Shown here piece after piece: positions 10,885-23,113 of a stretch of DNA of 64,000 bases (positions within the stretch are counted from its first letter, which is position 1; each line of letters opens with the position of its first letter). Where the stretch lies: the NCBI GenBank assembly GCA_022478985.1, contig JAKSZP010015895.1:1-64000 (forward strand). Reading direction: 5' to 3'. The DNA is from Massospora cicadina (Eukaryota; Entomophthoromycota; Entomophthoromycetes; Entomophthorales; Entomophthoraceae). The notes under the pieces were generated by a model. It had not been told where the DNA came from, made no database searches, and saw only the letters and a program-made list of their open reading frames with translations. Position numbers and translations under genes: made by a program.

Positions 10885-11951
10885 ATGGGCGACTTTAATA
10901 ACAAAAATAATATGACATGGGTGAGCGTTGCAGCGAGCAGTGCACTTAATGGTGCAACTAAGGGCAAGAAATGCCCTGGAGGGAGACTAGGAACCCAATC
11001 CACAAAAAATTGCAAACTCAGACAACATCTGGGTTTATGGTATTTACTGTAAAGCATGCACAATACATGTACATTCAATTTAACCAACCTTTGTCAAAGG
11101 TGGAGCATGGGACCAGACTCTTCCTTGGGGATGAGTCACCAACTCTGTGGAAGAAAGCATGTGAGGCACAGCCCTCACTTTTCCCTCATGTGGTGTACAT
11201 AGCCACCAACAACATGGGCTGCAGCTGGATCAATATTGGTTTTAAAACAGCTGATGAAGCTGATGCTGCAGCAAAAGTCTGTGTGGAAATTGCCCTCCCC
11301 AAGGGCAAAAAAATTGTGTGCACCATGCACACAAGATGGAACAAAGCAAAAACTTTGTTTATCTCCTTTGACTTGCTCCCCACCAACCTTCCTCATAAGG
11401 TAATTGAGGAGGAGCTCTGCAAAGGTCTCATAGCCTACAGAGAAATCCAACAACTCAAATTACAGCAATTTTGCTTAATGCCCAACCTGTGTATGGGCAA
11501 AGCTATCACTGTAATCAGCCCCTTCCCAGAAGTGGAAGAGGATTTATCCAGAATTCCCCACACAGCAGAATTTTACTTTGCAGATGGGGGCCAGTTGGCT
11601 GCATTCCAAGTTACACCAGAATGCGCACTGCCCATTTGCAACCACTGTGGTTCACTGGGCCACAAGGAACATGCATGCCCTGTGAAAGAGGGCTTAATGG
11701 AAAATGATTTTTATGAAGAAGCTTTGGACAAAGATAATGAAAACTTTGCCAAAATGACTGATGGCCACCACCTATTCTGCTGGGGTGAAGATGGACTATA
11801 CTCCATTGTAGACCCAGTTACAATTAAACAACGTAAAGCAGCACAAAAAGCCCACAAGAGAGCAGCAGCTGAAGCAGAGGCACATGCAGAGCCCGCCACT
11901 AACCCCGGACAAATTTGGGAGGATATTTCAGATATTCACCAAACCAACTAA
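10885..11951 (+). pseudogene. LINE-1 ORF1 (CCHC RNA-binding protein)
   Basis: The natural start is probably the ATG at 10885 (MGDFNNKNNMTWVSVAASS), which parallels the MHNSNQKSWANITKG start of the related ORF1s. That frame ends after about 54 codons, and the rest continues in another frame as an open 326-codon stretch (10971-11951). This contains PHVVYIATNNMGCSWINIGF, FISFDLLPTNLPHKVIEEEL and the zinc knuckle CNHCGSLGHKEHAC (C-x2-C-x4-H-x4-C) near residue 220. In Tad-like LINEs this protein binds the element RNA in the ribonucleoprotein. One frameshift separates it from an intact ORF. Confidence 0.8.
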
Positions 11952-12315
11952 TCAGAAAAATATACCCAGGTCAGAAAATTTTCACAGTAACTGGACTGAG
12001 CCACAAAGCGTCATCAGTCATGCACATACTGAGAAACAATACAACCTCAATTTGGACGAAAATGCGGTGCACAATGCAACAAAGTTGAACCTCAAAAATA
12101 TAAAATCTAATCAACAATCTGCATAAAATCAACGTGAGACCTGTGCAGGAAAAGTTGACACAGTTGCAAAAAACTGCAATTCCCTTGAATCATTGGGTCA
12201 GATCAAGGGAACCAACAATGGCATTGAAAGAGTTGGAGTACAGATGTGAAGCATGGCCAAAATGAGCCGCGGTGGGATAGGGCCAGAGGGCCCTCCCAAC
12301 TGCTCCTGAGGCGCC

Positions 12316-15300
12316 TTGGGCACCTCAGTGTCAATAGGAATGCTAAACATTGTGGGAGCCAGGGCTCATGTCCCAAGCCAAAAAGCTGGCATTCCTGCAA
12401 AAACCTCTTGTAGATATCTCGGCCATCCAAGAAACCCACTGCCTACAAGAGGAAGAAGAATCCTGGTCAACCAGGGTCGCATCATCACAATCAGTATGGA
12501 CATCTCACTGTGGGGTGATAGTCCAAAACAACAAAAAATTTAAAATTACAAACTCATCATCACACTTGCACGGTCAAGTCCTGGTAGCAACAATCACATG
12601 CCAAGATGAAATAATTTTGTTAGCATGTATCTATGCACCGTGTACTGCAACTGAGAGAAAACAATTTTTTGAAAACATTTCTACTCTCACCCTCTCACCA
12701 GATATCATCATGTTAGGCGATTTCAACTGCTGGGATAACCCAATACAAATTGATGGCCTAATCCCAGGGGATACCCACCTGGACACATTGAATATTGCAA
12801 AATGAAGGCATCTCTTGGCTTACAGGATGCTCTTCCCCCCAATTCACCAATCCTTTCCCACATGATGAGACCCAAAATATGCAAGGGAGTGCTCATAACA
12901 ATGAGTCATATTGACCACATCCTCATCCCACAATCCCACCACTCAAGAATCTCCAAATTTACAACAAAAAAGATCAATTTTTCTGACCACCAATTAGTTA
13001 TGGTGCAGTTAGCGCCAACCCAATCTCACACACAGGTGTTGCCTTGGAGAAAGCTTCACCCAGAAAATTTAAAATTGCCCAAGATATCTGACTGGGTCAA
13101 AAACAAGGCTACAAACCCAGAATTCACACCCCATTCACTTCAGATACCATCGAAACATGGAAAAATTTCAAAAAGGATTTAATTAATAAAACCCAACTTA
13201 TTGCATCATATAAGCATACCGCGGACATGGCCACAATCAAGTGTACCTTGGTGGAACTAGACCACCTGGAAATAAATACTCTGAGATCTGGCTATAGCCC
13301 TAACTGGGGATGCAAATGGGCAGAAATTTCAGCCCAAATTAACAATCTCATCTTTGAACACCAACACAGAATCAAAGTATCAAACAAAGGTAAGTTCATA
13401 AAGGAAGGTGAAACCTGTTCAACATACTTCTTCCACCAATTCCATTCCCACAGAAACCAGCCCATGTGCACACAGGTCCGCAAGGCCAACGGCATTGTGG
13501 CAACTGACCCTGAGGAGGTCAAGGCGGAATTACACTGCTATTACACTGAATTATATTGCAAAACACCAACAAATTCACAAAAAATTAAAGAATTTATTCA
13601 AACTGCTGAGATACAAAGTATACCACCGAATTACAATATACTATCCCTTATTATATGGGAGGAGCTTTGGGAAACAGTTCGCGGTGCACCAGTAGTAAAT
13701 GCCCAGGGTCTGATGGGATACCCTACAAATTTTATAAAAAATATTTTCAACAAATTGCCCCCCTCCTATTGGCGTCTATAAACCAGAGCTTGTTGGAAAC
13801 ACGCCTATTACTAGGAGGTCATGAATCCTATGTTATAACCTTGTATAAAAAGGGCGACAAGTTGGACCTGGCCAACTGGCACCCAATTACACTCTCCAAT
13901 ACTAACACAAAAATTCTAACAAAAATTTTAGCAGCCATATTAGGCGCAATTGCCTCTGACGTCCTGTCACCCAACCAGTTTGGGTTTATACCAGGACATT
14001 CAATCTGGAACAACATTCACCCTGTTGCAAATATTTGCCAATCCAAAGCAACTGGTGCCATGGTCTTCTTGGATCAGGAAAAGGCGTATGACCATGTTAG
14101 CTGGCCATACCTAAAAGAATGTCTACATGCCTTCAAACTCCCACCAAGATTCATAAAATGGGCGATGCTCCTAACAGAATCTGCAACCATGGCTGTATGT
14201 GGCCCTGAATTTCTAACAAATAAGATTAAACTACACAGAGGGATCAAACAAGGGGATCCCCTCAGCCCACTGCTATATAATTTCAGCTTTGACCCACTCC
14301 TCTGAGTAACTGACTCACGTCTCATGGGGATAACCGCACAAGGACAACCAACAGTCAAGATACTGGTCTTTGCAGATGACTGCATAGCAGGTATAGCAAA
14401 CAATGAAGATGCCTGACAGCTGGGACGCACTCTAGAGGAATACTCCAAGGTGAGCAATGCATCTCTTAATAAAAGGAAGACAGAAATCATCCTCTTAGGC
14501 AAATATACAAACAATTGGGCCACAACTTCAGAACCTCTTACCAACACTCAAAAAAAGAACCCAATCATTTTACCCTTTGCAACACCTCCCACCAACACTT
14601 CTGTCTGACACCTTGGAATCTGGCCAGAATCAGGGGGATATGCTAATGAGACAATGGAAAGTAACCTGTTACAACGGGTATCCAAACGCGTAGCCTCCCT
14701 CAAGGGGAGAACCCCAGGACTAACAGGACGAGTTACAGTTGCTAACTCGCTCATCCTCCCAATACTGTGGTACCATGCCCATGCAATAGCCTTCTCACCT
14801 ACCTTTATAACCTCAATCTGCACGCTTATCCAGGGCTGGCTGTGGCCTGGATCTCACCCTCCTACACGGATGGAAACACTACTTGGCCACACTCAAGCGG
14901 AGGTATGGGACTAATGGATTTTGAGAGCCACGCCAATCACATCCTAGGTACCTGGATAAAGGAAATCCTTGCTCCAGACCTCCTGCAACAACATTGGTCC
15001 AGAGCAGCAAGGACTAACTTTGCACAGGTGCTCAAATTAACCAACCCACATAGTCCACCCAGACTACTTTCATACCTTGCCAAACATTCTACTGCAACGG
15101 GTCCACATGGAACCTCCCCTCATTTCAAACATATCCTCTGAACTATCCGCCATATGGGATGGACCATAGGGAACATGGGTACTATACAGGGAAGGGGATG
15201 ACCAGCCCCCAATTCAAATTAAGAAACCCAGAAAACCACCCCCAGAGGGATATGCTCGCAACAACCCCACACATAGCTAGGATAGAATACCTAGATATGT

Positions 15301-15750
15301 TAAACATTCCCTATAATTTAACCACACAGAAAGCAATGTGGAAAATGACACACCACCCACTCCTACAGCCAAGGATAAGAGCAAACGCCTGGCACTGTCT
15401 GAGAAGGACCTATAGGATGGCGGACCGCTCCAACTCCCTCCACAAAACATGTGCAGTATGTGGGGGAGGGATCCCTACATCACCGCCTAGAAACATGCCC
15501 CCCAACCAAAGCTATATGGCAGGAAGTCGCACGCCTGCTCAAGATTAAATTTGAACAAGAATTCTCAATATCAAAGAGCATCTTTGCGCTCCATATTGAG
15601 TCACCAATCCCATCTACCCTCCGCTTCCTAATAATACCCATTGCAATGTGGACTATACACACAATTGCATTAGATGCGTTCAAGGGCATGGTCCTAACCA
15701 TTTATGGGATTATCAACAGATTCCATTTCCACTTACTAGAGCACTTCTAA
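12316..15750 (+). pseudogene. LINE-1 ORF2 (endonuclease/reverse transcriptase)
   Basis: The domains in order are as follows. The APE-type endonuclease has SIGMLNIVGAR, AIQETHC, ACIYAPCTATER, MLGDFNCWDNP and SDHQLVMVQL (12328-13020). The RT has SKCPGSDGIPYKFY, LYKKGDKLDLANWHPITL, QFGFIPGHSIWNNIH, MVFLDQEKAYDHVSW, GIKQGDPLSPLLYN and VFADD (13650-14385). The thumb has GRVTVANSLILPILWY, and the C-terminal zinc motif is CAVCGEGSLHHRLETC (about 15448-15500). At least seven frame changes or stops occur, including TGA codons at 14303 and 14415. The protein would nick target DNA and copy the RNA by target-primed reverse transcription. In contrast to the minus-strand copies, palm and thumb are contiguous. 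Confidence 0.85.
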
Positions 15751-16463
15751 GCCTGGCTCTATGGATATATGAGACTAAGACAAAAAGCGCTCATAGAATC
15801 ATGGTTCCCACTCTGGTTTCTCCACACAGATCCTTTCCTTCACATCTGCTCCATAGTAGGGGAAACCCCCTCAGAGTAGCGCACCAACCCCCCATACCTA
15901 GCAGTCCCGCTGGCAACAGGGGTAACTTGAGTACCCTAGGGTTCCCAATTTATTATATTTTTGTTAGTTAATCTCTTAGTTTCACGTATATTTGGTAATG
16001 TCCATCCCCTGGTCAGCTTAACTCAGTTAAATAAAATAATAATAATAATTTTATTTGAGGTGGGCCAACCTTGGGACAAATATGCCACACTGAAGAGAGG
16101 GGAAAAAGTGAAATAAAAAGGGAGCTGTGACCTAAACCCAAGTACCAGGGGAGAACGTTGTGGCCAGTGTTCCCATGGACCTGGCGGTGTTGGAGGGGGT
16201 TTGCTTAAGCTGCTCATTAAATTTATGCCATTGAGGCAGGTTTGCATTTCTGGGTTGACAGTTAGAAAGGGTTTCAGAAGCCAGCTCTGCATCATCCTCT
16301 GAAGTTGGTGTGGAATTGCTTTTCCAAACAACTAAATATTAAAAACTTTAGTTAAATTTTTATTAAATCAATTGCAAATCTCAACAGGATTTGGGGCCAG
16401 GTTATAAATTGCCTCAAGATAAATAATGTAAATTGTACATAGGGATAATGCAAAAAAAATTGC

Positions 16464-19400
16464 TCAGAGCAATTCTGGGATTGGTGATTCAATATTAAGT
16501 GCCATAAAATTTGTGATTGGACAGAGTTCAGTGGGTACGCTGTTGGGTGCCATCAGTGGCCACACTAGTTTCCATACAAGCTGGGCCGTTGGGCACTCTT
16601 TCATCCTATGCAGCAGGGTGTCTTTTGTGCTGCATACTCTGCAGGGCTCCTGGGTTGAATTAGACTTCTCAGCTGTTTGGTAGGCTCTGTGCAGGCATTG
16701 CCAGACATGCGCCCTGATTTTTGGGTGAAGTAGATTATGGGTTGCAAATTTCCATTTTTTTTTTTTTTGAGTTTTTTCATCATATAGCTGATCATTATGA
16801 TCCAGAAGGTTGATATGGGATAGGGTTTGTGCTCTTGGCAGGGTTATTTTGCCACTGAGACTTGTGCGCTCCTGCATTCCTGGGTGTAGGCATGGTTTAC
16901 AAACCCTCAACTGCGTGCCCCCTTGTGATACTGAGAGGGAACAGCCACATGTCTCAACAGATGATCTTCAATACTGAATGAGAAAAATTTGAGGACTGGT
17001 GTAGGCTGTGGGCATTTGGATTAGCTGCCAGGTAAGACAGGAGGGTGTTTCAGGCTGTGTAATTGGCAAGTCTGAGGTCCCTGGCCAGGTTGATTTGTGC
17101 AGCATGCGGCCAGTGGTTCAGTTTGGGGTTTGGGCTTGTTAATCTGACTATCCGCTTACCAAAAATTTTATCAGATTGGGTGACATGGTCAGTGAGGCCT
17201 AGGCCTCCTTCTGCTCTTGGTCCATAAAGCAGGCCAATTTATATTGGGGCTCTTCTGCCTTCCCTTAGCCATGATTGCAGTAAGGCCCTGATGCGGTCAT
17301 GGAAGTTTGAAGAGAAGGGAACAACTGTGGCTGGGAACCAGATGATTGGAAGCAGGAGGGAATTCACAATTGCAACTTGCCCCATGAGTCCCATTTGCCT
17401 CCCTCTGAGAGAGGCAATGTGGGATGTGAGCTTTCAGATGAGCCCATCCTCAATCCTGGGAAGTTCTGGCCCGTTGGGGTTCAGGGTGATGGCCAGGTGT
17501 TTTACTGAGATGCCTGAAGGCGTCACCCCAAATGGGGCCCAGTTCTGCCCAGTTTTTGTTATTTTTAGATATTGGGGGGTGGCAGGGATGGTTGTTGCAT
17601 GGTGGAAAATTGTTTTTGTTTCACTGAATAAATTTGATTTGCTTTTGATTTTTTTGAGATTTTGCTTCTGTTTGCTGCAATCCTTTTTGATTTTTGCATT
17701 GGACATTGCGAGTTACGTGGATTTGGCTGGGGAAACAATCCACCACCAGTTGCCCCCTCTCTGGCAATGTGCAGAGGCCTGCAGTTAAGGTCTCAACTTC
17801 TGATTGGGTAAATTGTTTTTAAATTATTTTGATTGGGCTCCAAGGCTTCATAAATTTCATGTAAAGTGGTGCAAATTGGTTTTGGCAGCTTGGCCACTTG
17901 ATTTGTCACCAATTATGTCATACTCAACCATGGTCAGAGACCTGCAATTAATGTCTCAACAATTGATTGGTGTGTTCAAATTATTTAAATTGCCTATTTT
18001 GGATTCCAAGATATTAGAATTACGCATTAAATTATTTAAATTAATTTTGTCAGGGCAGCTGGCTGATCCATCACTGATTACATCATACTCAGTGGCAGTC
18101 TGAGACCTGCAATTAAGGTCTCAGTTTCTGATTTGCTGTAGTAAATTGTTTAAATTGTTCAAATTAATGCTTGGAAACTTCAGTGTTTCACTTTAAATAT
18201 TTGAGTTGATTTTGCCATTTTGGCCATTCAACTCACTGCTGATGCTATCATTTTTGGGTGAATTCTGAAACCCGTAATTAATTATATTGCTTACCTGCTT
18301 ATCTAAACTGATTTTTGCATTTAAATTCATGTCAGATGATGTGATGATGACATCATTATTGACATTGAAAGCTGGCTCCTGATTCATTGCATCTATGACT
18401 GATCTGACTTTTGATTTTTCTGTATGCATTTTTTGGATATTGTAATTTGTTCAGTTTTGCTTCTTCTGACTCACCATGACATCAGTCTTCCTCAGATGTT
18501 CACGGCGCCAGGTATATAAGGCCAAGTTGTCACCCACCCCAGCTATTATTTCTGGCTGAGTGGGGGTGGCAGGTGGTAGGGTGGCTCTTGCTGGAGCCAG
18601 TTGGCAAACCATGGTTTGAGTCTTGCCACCCCAGTTTTTTGGATGGGTGATTTTTGTGCCACTGACAGGTAAGATTTCTGTTTTCATTTTTGTTAATTTT
18701 TGTGTTACTAGCTGACCCATATTGTTAGATGATTGACTCAAGTTTTTCCAAGTCCTCTGAGCTTGAAATTCCTATAATTGCATCAATGGCATATGCCAGA
18801 GCTTTCAGCGGTGGCTGCCTGCACATGTTGATGCCTTCCAGCTCTGCCTCCGCTGCCCACAACACTGGGTTGAAAGCCAGGTTGTACAGCAGGGGGCTCA
18901 GCGGGGCCCCCTTGCCTCACCCCACATTGCTGTGAGATTTTGGCTGACAGATCCTGGGGCCTAAAACTGACATTTTTGTCGCCATTGTTTGCTTCATTGC
19001 CCAGTTGATGAATTTTTGTGGCAGGTGTGTTCTCTCCATGCAACAGTGTAATTATGACCAGTCTACCCTTTTGTAAGATTTTTGTTGGTCTAGGAATACT
19101 AATGCTCCGCTAGAGTTAGACTGGGTGATGTTGGTGACCATATGGATGTTGTCCCAGATGCTCCTGGCGGGGACAAATCCGTGTTGGTTTGTCAAGATCA
19201 TATTTTTTCAATAGTCCCTAAATGTCATGCCAGGATTTTTGAAAGCAGTTTGGAGTCAGAGTTTATCACCAAGATTAGATGCCAGTTGTCAAGTGAATGT
19301 GTGTCTCCTTTTTTGTGAAGGAGAACCAGCAAGGCTTCATCCCCCTAGGCATGAGCTTGGTCTCATCCAAGCATCTGTTTAGCACAACAAGGAGGATGTG

Positions 19401-20840
19401 GCTGAGGAGGTCTGGGAATGTCATAGTCAATTTGTATGGGATCCCATTAGGTCCTGGGATCTTCCATTGGGGAAGGCTCTTGATTGCTGCATTGAGTTCC
19501 TCTTTTTGTTATTGGCGCTGTGAGTGCTGATGTGTCTAGGTTTGGGGGTGGCTCCACCCTCATGAGGGAGGACTTGATGTCCTGAGGTAAGGCGCCCTAG
19601 TTTGAGTATAACTTTGTGTAGTATTCATGGGCTATGCCTGCTAGCGCCTCTGGGAGCGTGCTATGGTACCATCTTGCACAGCTAGAGCATCAAATTAGGT
19701 TTGTGATGTCCAGGTAGTGAACTGATACATGAAGAATTTTGACAATTTTTCACCCTTGGCCACCACTTTTGCTCCTGCCCGTAATGCAAGCTGTTCCTGT
19801 GCTTGCTTGCTGAAACCTTGGATCTCGAGGGTGAGCCAAACCCATTCTCTCATCCAATTGGTGCTGTGGCCCGCTTGAGGGGCATTTCTCTTGAGATGTG
19901 CATGTTGGTTGATCACCCTTTGGAGTGCCGATGCCTCAGCCACGTGCCTCCTGGAGGATGTACATTTTGCAGCAGCGACCATTTTAGCCTTCAGACATCC
20001 CCAGGTCTGGATTGGGTCTTTGCTGAGGGGGTCCCTCACATCATTAGCCAGGGTTCAGACTGCTAACCAGTGGGTGAAGTCATTAGCTACAGTTTGTGGG
20101 TGAATCTTTTCCCATTTTGGGCGTGGCTGTGCCTGCCATTCTGACCTCAGGATAATCCTTACCAACCAATGGTCTGAGTTGGTGACACTAACTGTCTTAA
20201 AGTTTTCTATCATACATTTGAGGGTCGCTGGGATGCAGATTAGGTCGATATGTGTCATTGAGAGCAGCTCGCCCTCTCTGACGTGTGGCCTTGTCATGTG
20301 CTCAAGGGTTGGTGCATCCTTTGGGTGTGCATCGATGACCCCTAATGTGGCCATGAGTGATGCAAGCTCCTGGTGCCCGCGGGGATGATCAATGTCCAGG
20401 AGCTATCTGTCTGTGGCTCTTGTGAGCCAGCAGTACATGTCCCCTAGAAGGAAGCTGTTTTCTGGTAGTGGTAAATTGGCCACCTCTTTAAAGAAGTTGG
20501 CGCGGTTGCTGGGGATATTGGAGGCATAAGTATTGATAAGGGTGTACTGATTTCCCTGCTAGGTGATCATGATGGCCTGGACTCTCCCCCTAGGTGATCA
20601 TTTGAGGATGTGACAGTGATGCCCCTGTCTGGTTTGATCATGAATTTGAAGAGGGTAGACCAAGTTGAGAAGTTTGGGAGGAGCATCCAGGTTCACTTGG
20701 GCTCCTCCCCCCTCAGGCAGTAACTCTCCTAGATCACCAGAATGTCAGTTGGAGGGTTTTACAGGTGCTGAATTTTCTTGGCCCAGGACGTGGCAGCCTT
20801 CAGCCCTGCAATATTGCATGTCCCTATTGTGATTGGATTG
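16464..20840 (-). pseudogene. LINE-2 ORF2 (endonuclease/reverse transcriptase)
   Basis: The endonuclease begins near 20840 with ITIGTCNIAGLKAATSWAKK and ends with SDHWLVRIILRSEWQ (about 20150). The RT region (about 19700-18720) keeps HGENTPATKIHQLGNEANN-type shadow frames of the palm and the KTEILPVSGTK segment. A ~1.1-kb insertion follows (see the separate entry), then the thumb with GVTPSGISVKHLAITLNPNG and a C-terminal part (16910-16464) with CRVCSTKDTLLHRMKECP, the expected Cys/His motif. Many frame changes are present. The domain set is as in LINE-1. Confidence 0.75.
17560..18690 (-). other. Insertion domain within LINE-2 RT
   Basis: Between the RT segment KTEILPVSGTK and the thumb segment SVKHLAITLNPNG lies a stretch with no counterpart in LINE-1. 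It is Asn-, Ser- and Lys-rich, with MNQEPAFNVNNDVII, NLNAKISLDKQVSNIINYGF and repeated LRSQ- and NLMHN-like phrases. The same block is in LINE-3 at the same place. Limits are approximate. Confidence 0.6.
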
Positions 20841-20913
20841 CCCGATCTTCCCAATCTGCCTTAATTGGATAGTTCTGGGCCATTCAACTCAGTTCTATCA
20901 CAATTTAAGTGAT

Positions 20914-22256
20914 TCAAGCTTCGAGTACCCATTTGGGAGCTCTGCGCCACTGAGCTGAGCTGAGCTGAGGCAGCGCTTGCTCTATCAGTAGCTGGGAACC
21001 ATCTTGAAAATTTTTGTAACCCTTGTTCTGAGAGTTTTTCATTGAGAGCACAGGTAGGTGTTTGGAGTTGTAAACTCCAGCCTGAACCAGCACCAGTTTG
21101 TTTTCCACTCCCATGGGCTGCGTCTGTCCCTGTGTTGCCACCTGTATCTGCTGGTTTGCTGTCCCCTCTATCAGCTCTTCAGGGGTCTCTCTCAGGATCT
21201 CAAAACAGTTTACATTTCCAGCATTATTAGTTTCTGGGATCTGATTCACTTTTTAGCTTCCTTGGCCTTCACTCTAGCCTCTGCTTGTCGCTTCACTTTC
21301 TCCTCTGCTTTGCATTGTTTGGCAGTGACTGGATCGATGATCTGATACTCACCATGTCCCCCCAGTTGGATGAGGTTATTGCCACCTGAAGTTCACTAAA
21401 ATTTTTTCATTTTTGTCCAAGCCTTAGGGTCCTCCTCCTCCTGCTGCTTGCCTACAGCAGGGCATGCATGGGCCCAATGACCAAGCGCCTAGCAGTGCTG
21501 GCAGATGGGAGGAGCCTTCTCTGGGGTGACTTTAAAGGGGTCAGATGCTTGTCTCTCCAGCAAGATGAACTGTGCAACACGTGTGATCAGGTTGGGGTCA
21601 GCTTCTACTTCAGGCTTGGGGTCAATAACCACAATCACCTTTCTGCTGCAGAGTTCCAGCATGAGGTGAAAGCGTTGCAGCTCAAACTGCTTTACTCTTC
21701 CATACTCCTCAAGGCCTTTGATTAGCTCCACTTCAATGAAGTTATGGGGGAGATCAGTTGGGAGATCTTCAAAGGAGATGAAAAGGTCATTATCCTTGTT
21801 CCAGCAGGTGCAGTGTACCTTGATGCAGTGGGGCACGCCTTTGATGGTTACCTCAATGATGACCTTTGCCATGGCGTCCGCCTGCTCCGCCATGGCAAAG
21901 CCAATATCTACAAATCCTCAACAGAATTCTTGCTTAATAAAAACAGCATTTTTGAAATAAATTTTTTTTTGTGTGATCGCCAACAAGATCTCTAGGTGTT
22001 TGACCCCAACTTTTCCTCTAACCCCATGATTAATGGGGGAGGAGGGGAATGAATGGCGGATATTAGCACAAAGCATATGCTGGTGCAGCATTTTCAAGTA
22101 CCCTTTGGTAGGGACTTGCATCTGTCATTTGGTCTGGTTCACATGGCTTACCAGGAGCTCCTTGTGGGAGCGTTTGATGCCCATGGGGAACAACATGTTG
22201 GTGGAATTACCACCCTTTGTGATGTTTGCCCAGGACTTCTGATTGGAGTTGTGCAT
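20914..22256 (-). pseudogene. LINE-2 ORF1 (CCHC RNA-binding protein)
   Basis: It starts at the ATG at 22256 (MHNSNQKSWANITKGG). Recognisable parts are GYLKMLHQHML, HLEILLAITQKKIYF, then in another frame ADAMAKVIIEVTIKGVPHC, FISFEDLPTDLPHNFIEVEL and the knuckle start PPICQHC (about 21490), which continues as LGHWAHAC in the next frame. The C-terminal part (21249-20914) is MNQIPETNNAGNVNCFEIL, hydrophilic and without a known fold. The order matches ORF1 of LINE-1 (FISFDLLPTNLPHKVIEEEL). Several frameshifts make it non-functional. Confidence 0.7.
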
Positions 22257-22345
22257 CTTTTCCTTCTGTATCAATTATTGAATGTTCAAGTTTAACTTAA
22301 TCTCCTTTGCTCTATAAAAGTGATGCTTAGGAGAAAGAAAAGCCA

Positions 22346-22347
<2 letters not shown>

Positions 22348-22409
<62 letters not shown>

Positions 22410-22460
22410 TAATAATAATAATAATAACAATAATAACAATACTAAGAATAATACTAATAA
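22348..22460 (+). repeat. (AAT)n array, 3' tail of SINE c
   Basis: About 37 trinucleotide units become irregular to the right (AAC, ACT, AAG). On the minus strand this is the (ATT)n tail of SINE c, and LINE-2 starts at its far end. The Leu-rich reverse frame is an artefact. Confidence 0.9.
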
Positions 22461-22780
22461 TTTATTTGAGGTGGGCTGACCTTGGGACAAATATACCACA
22501 CCAATAGAGAGAATAGGGAGTAGGGAGTGACAATATAGAAGTGGAGGACAAAACCCAAGTACTGGGGGTAAAACCTTCCTGCAAGTGTTCTGATAGGCTA
22601 GAATAAATGATATAACTTCACTGATTTGCTTGGTTGGACTGAGGCATGGTGTGCAAATCCACATGTATTGATATCCTCTTGGCGCAGAAATGAAATTAAT
22701 GCTATTTCTGCTATGTTGGGATTGGAACCCATGACATAAGGGGTGATAGTGGGGTGCCCTCCCAACTATGCCACACCCCC
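22461..22780 (-). mobile_element. tRNA-derived SINE, copy c
   Basis: On the minus strand the head at 22780 reads GGGGGTGTGGCATAGTTGGG (A box: TGGCATAGTTGGG) and about 50 nt later GGGTTCCAATCCC (B box), a clean pol III promoter pair. The body includes TTTGCACACCATGCCTCAG. The end, TATATTTGTCCCAAGGTCAG then CCCACCTCAAATAAATTATT, is the LINE 3' tail. This copy shows the SINE design most clearly: tRNA-like head, body, LINE-derived tail. Confidence 0.85.
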
Positions 22781-22797
22781 TAATAATAATAATAATT
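22781..22797 (+). repeat. Short (AAT)n junction
   Basis: Five units separate the head of SINE c from the 3' end of LINE-3. On the minus strand this is the (ATT)n tail of LINE-3 into which SINE c was inserted, or which served as its target. Confidence 0.8.
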
Positions 22798-23113
22798 TTA
22801 TTTGAGGTGGGCCAACCTTAGGACATTTATGACACACCAAAGAGAGGGGGAAAAGTGAAATAAAAAGGGGGCTGTGACCTAAACCCAAGTACCAGGGGAG
22901 AACGTTGTGGCCAGTGTTCCCATGGGACCGGCAGTGTTGGAGAGGGTTCGCTTAGGCTGCTCATTAAATCTACGCTGTTGAGGCAGGTTTGCATTTCTGG
23001 GTCAATGGTTAGGAAGGGTTTCAGAAGCCAGCTCTGCATCATCCTCTAAAGTCAGTGTGGAATCGCTTTACTAACAACCAAATATTGAATGCTTTAGTTA
23101 TATTTTTGTTAAA

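Larger units (their letters stand above)
10798..16045 (+). mobile_element. Tad-like non-LTR retrotransposon (LINE-1)
   Basis: A full-length but inactive element. Its 5' end, GAGCTTTTCTTTCTTG..AATCACTTT, aligns with the 5' ends of the two minus-strand LINEs (GGCTTTTCTTTC..CATCACTTT). ORF1 has a CCHC knuckle. ORF2 has an APE endonuclease, an RT with FADD and a C-terminal Cys/His motif. The 3' end is CATCCCCTGGTCAGC, then AGTTAAATAAAATAATAATA, meeting the 3' tail of LINE-2 head-on at about 16046. ORF2 is broken by frameshifts and an in-frame TGA after the RT palm. Assignment to the Tad1 group rests on the domain order and is family-level inference. Confidence 0.85.
16049..22347 (-). mobile_element. 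Tad-like LINE-2 (minus strand)
   Basis: The 5' end is at about 22347 (GGCTTTTCTTTCTCCTAAGC on the minus strand) and the 3' end at 16049 (GTTGGCCCACCTCAAATAAA followed by ATTATTATT). It is full-length and much closer to LINE-3 than to LINE-1 over its whole length, including the unusual insertion within the RT. ORF1 and ORF2 are both broken by frameshifts. Its 3' tail collides with that of LINE-1. Its 5' end starts directly after the (ATT)n tail of SINE c on the same strand. Confidence 0.85.

Noticed and set aside
10590..10915. Long Leu- and Ile-rich ORFs
   Set aside because: They are translations of the (AAT)n array and carry no protein signal.
22275..22664. 129-codon reverse ORF with a Leu tract
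   Set aside because: Its middle is the (AAT)n array and its ends are SINE and LINE sequence.
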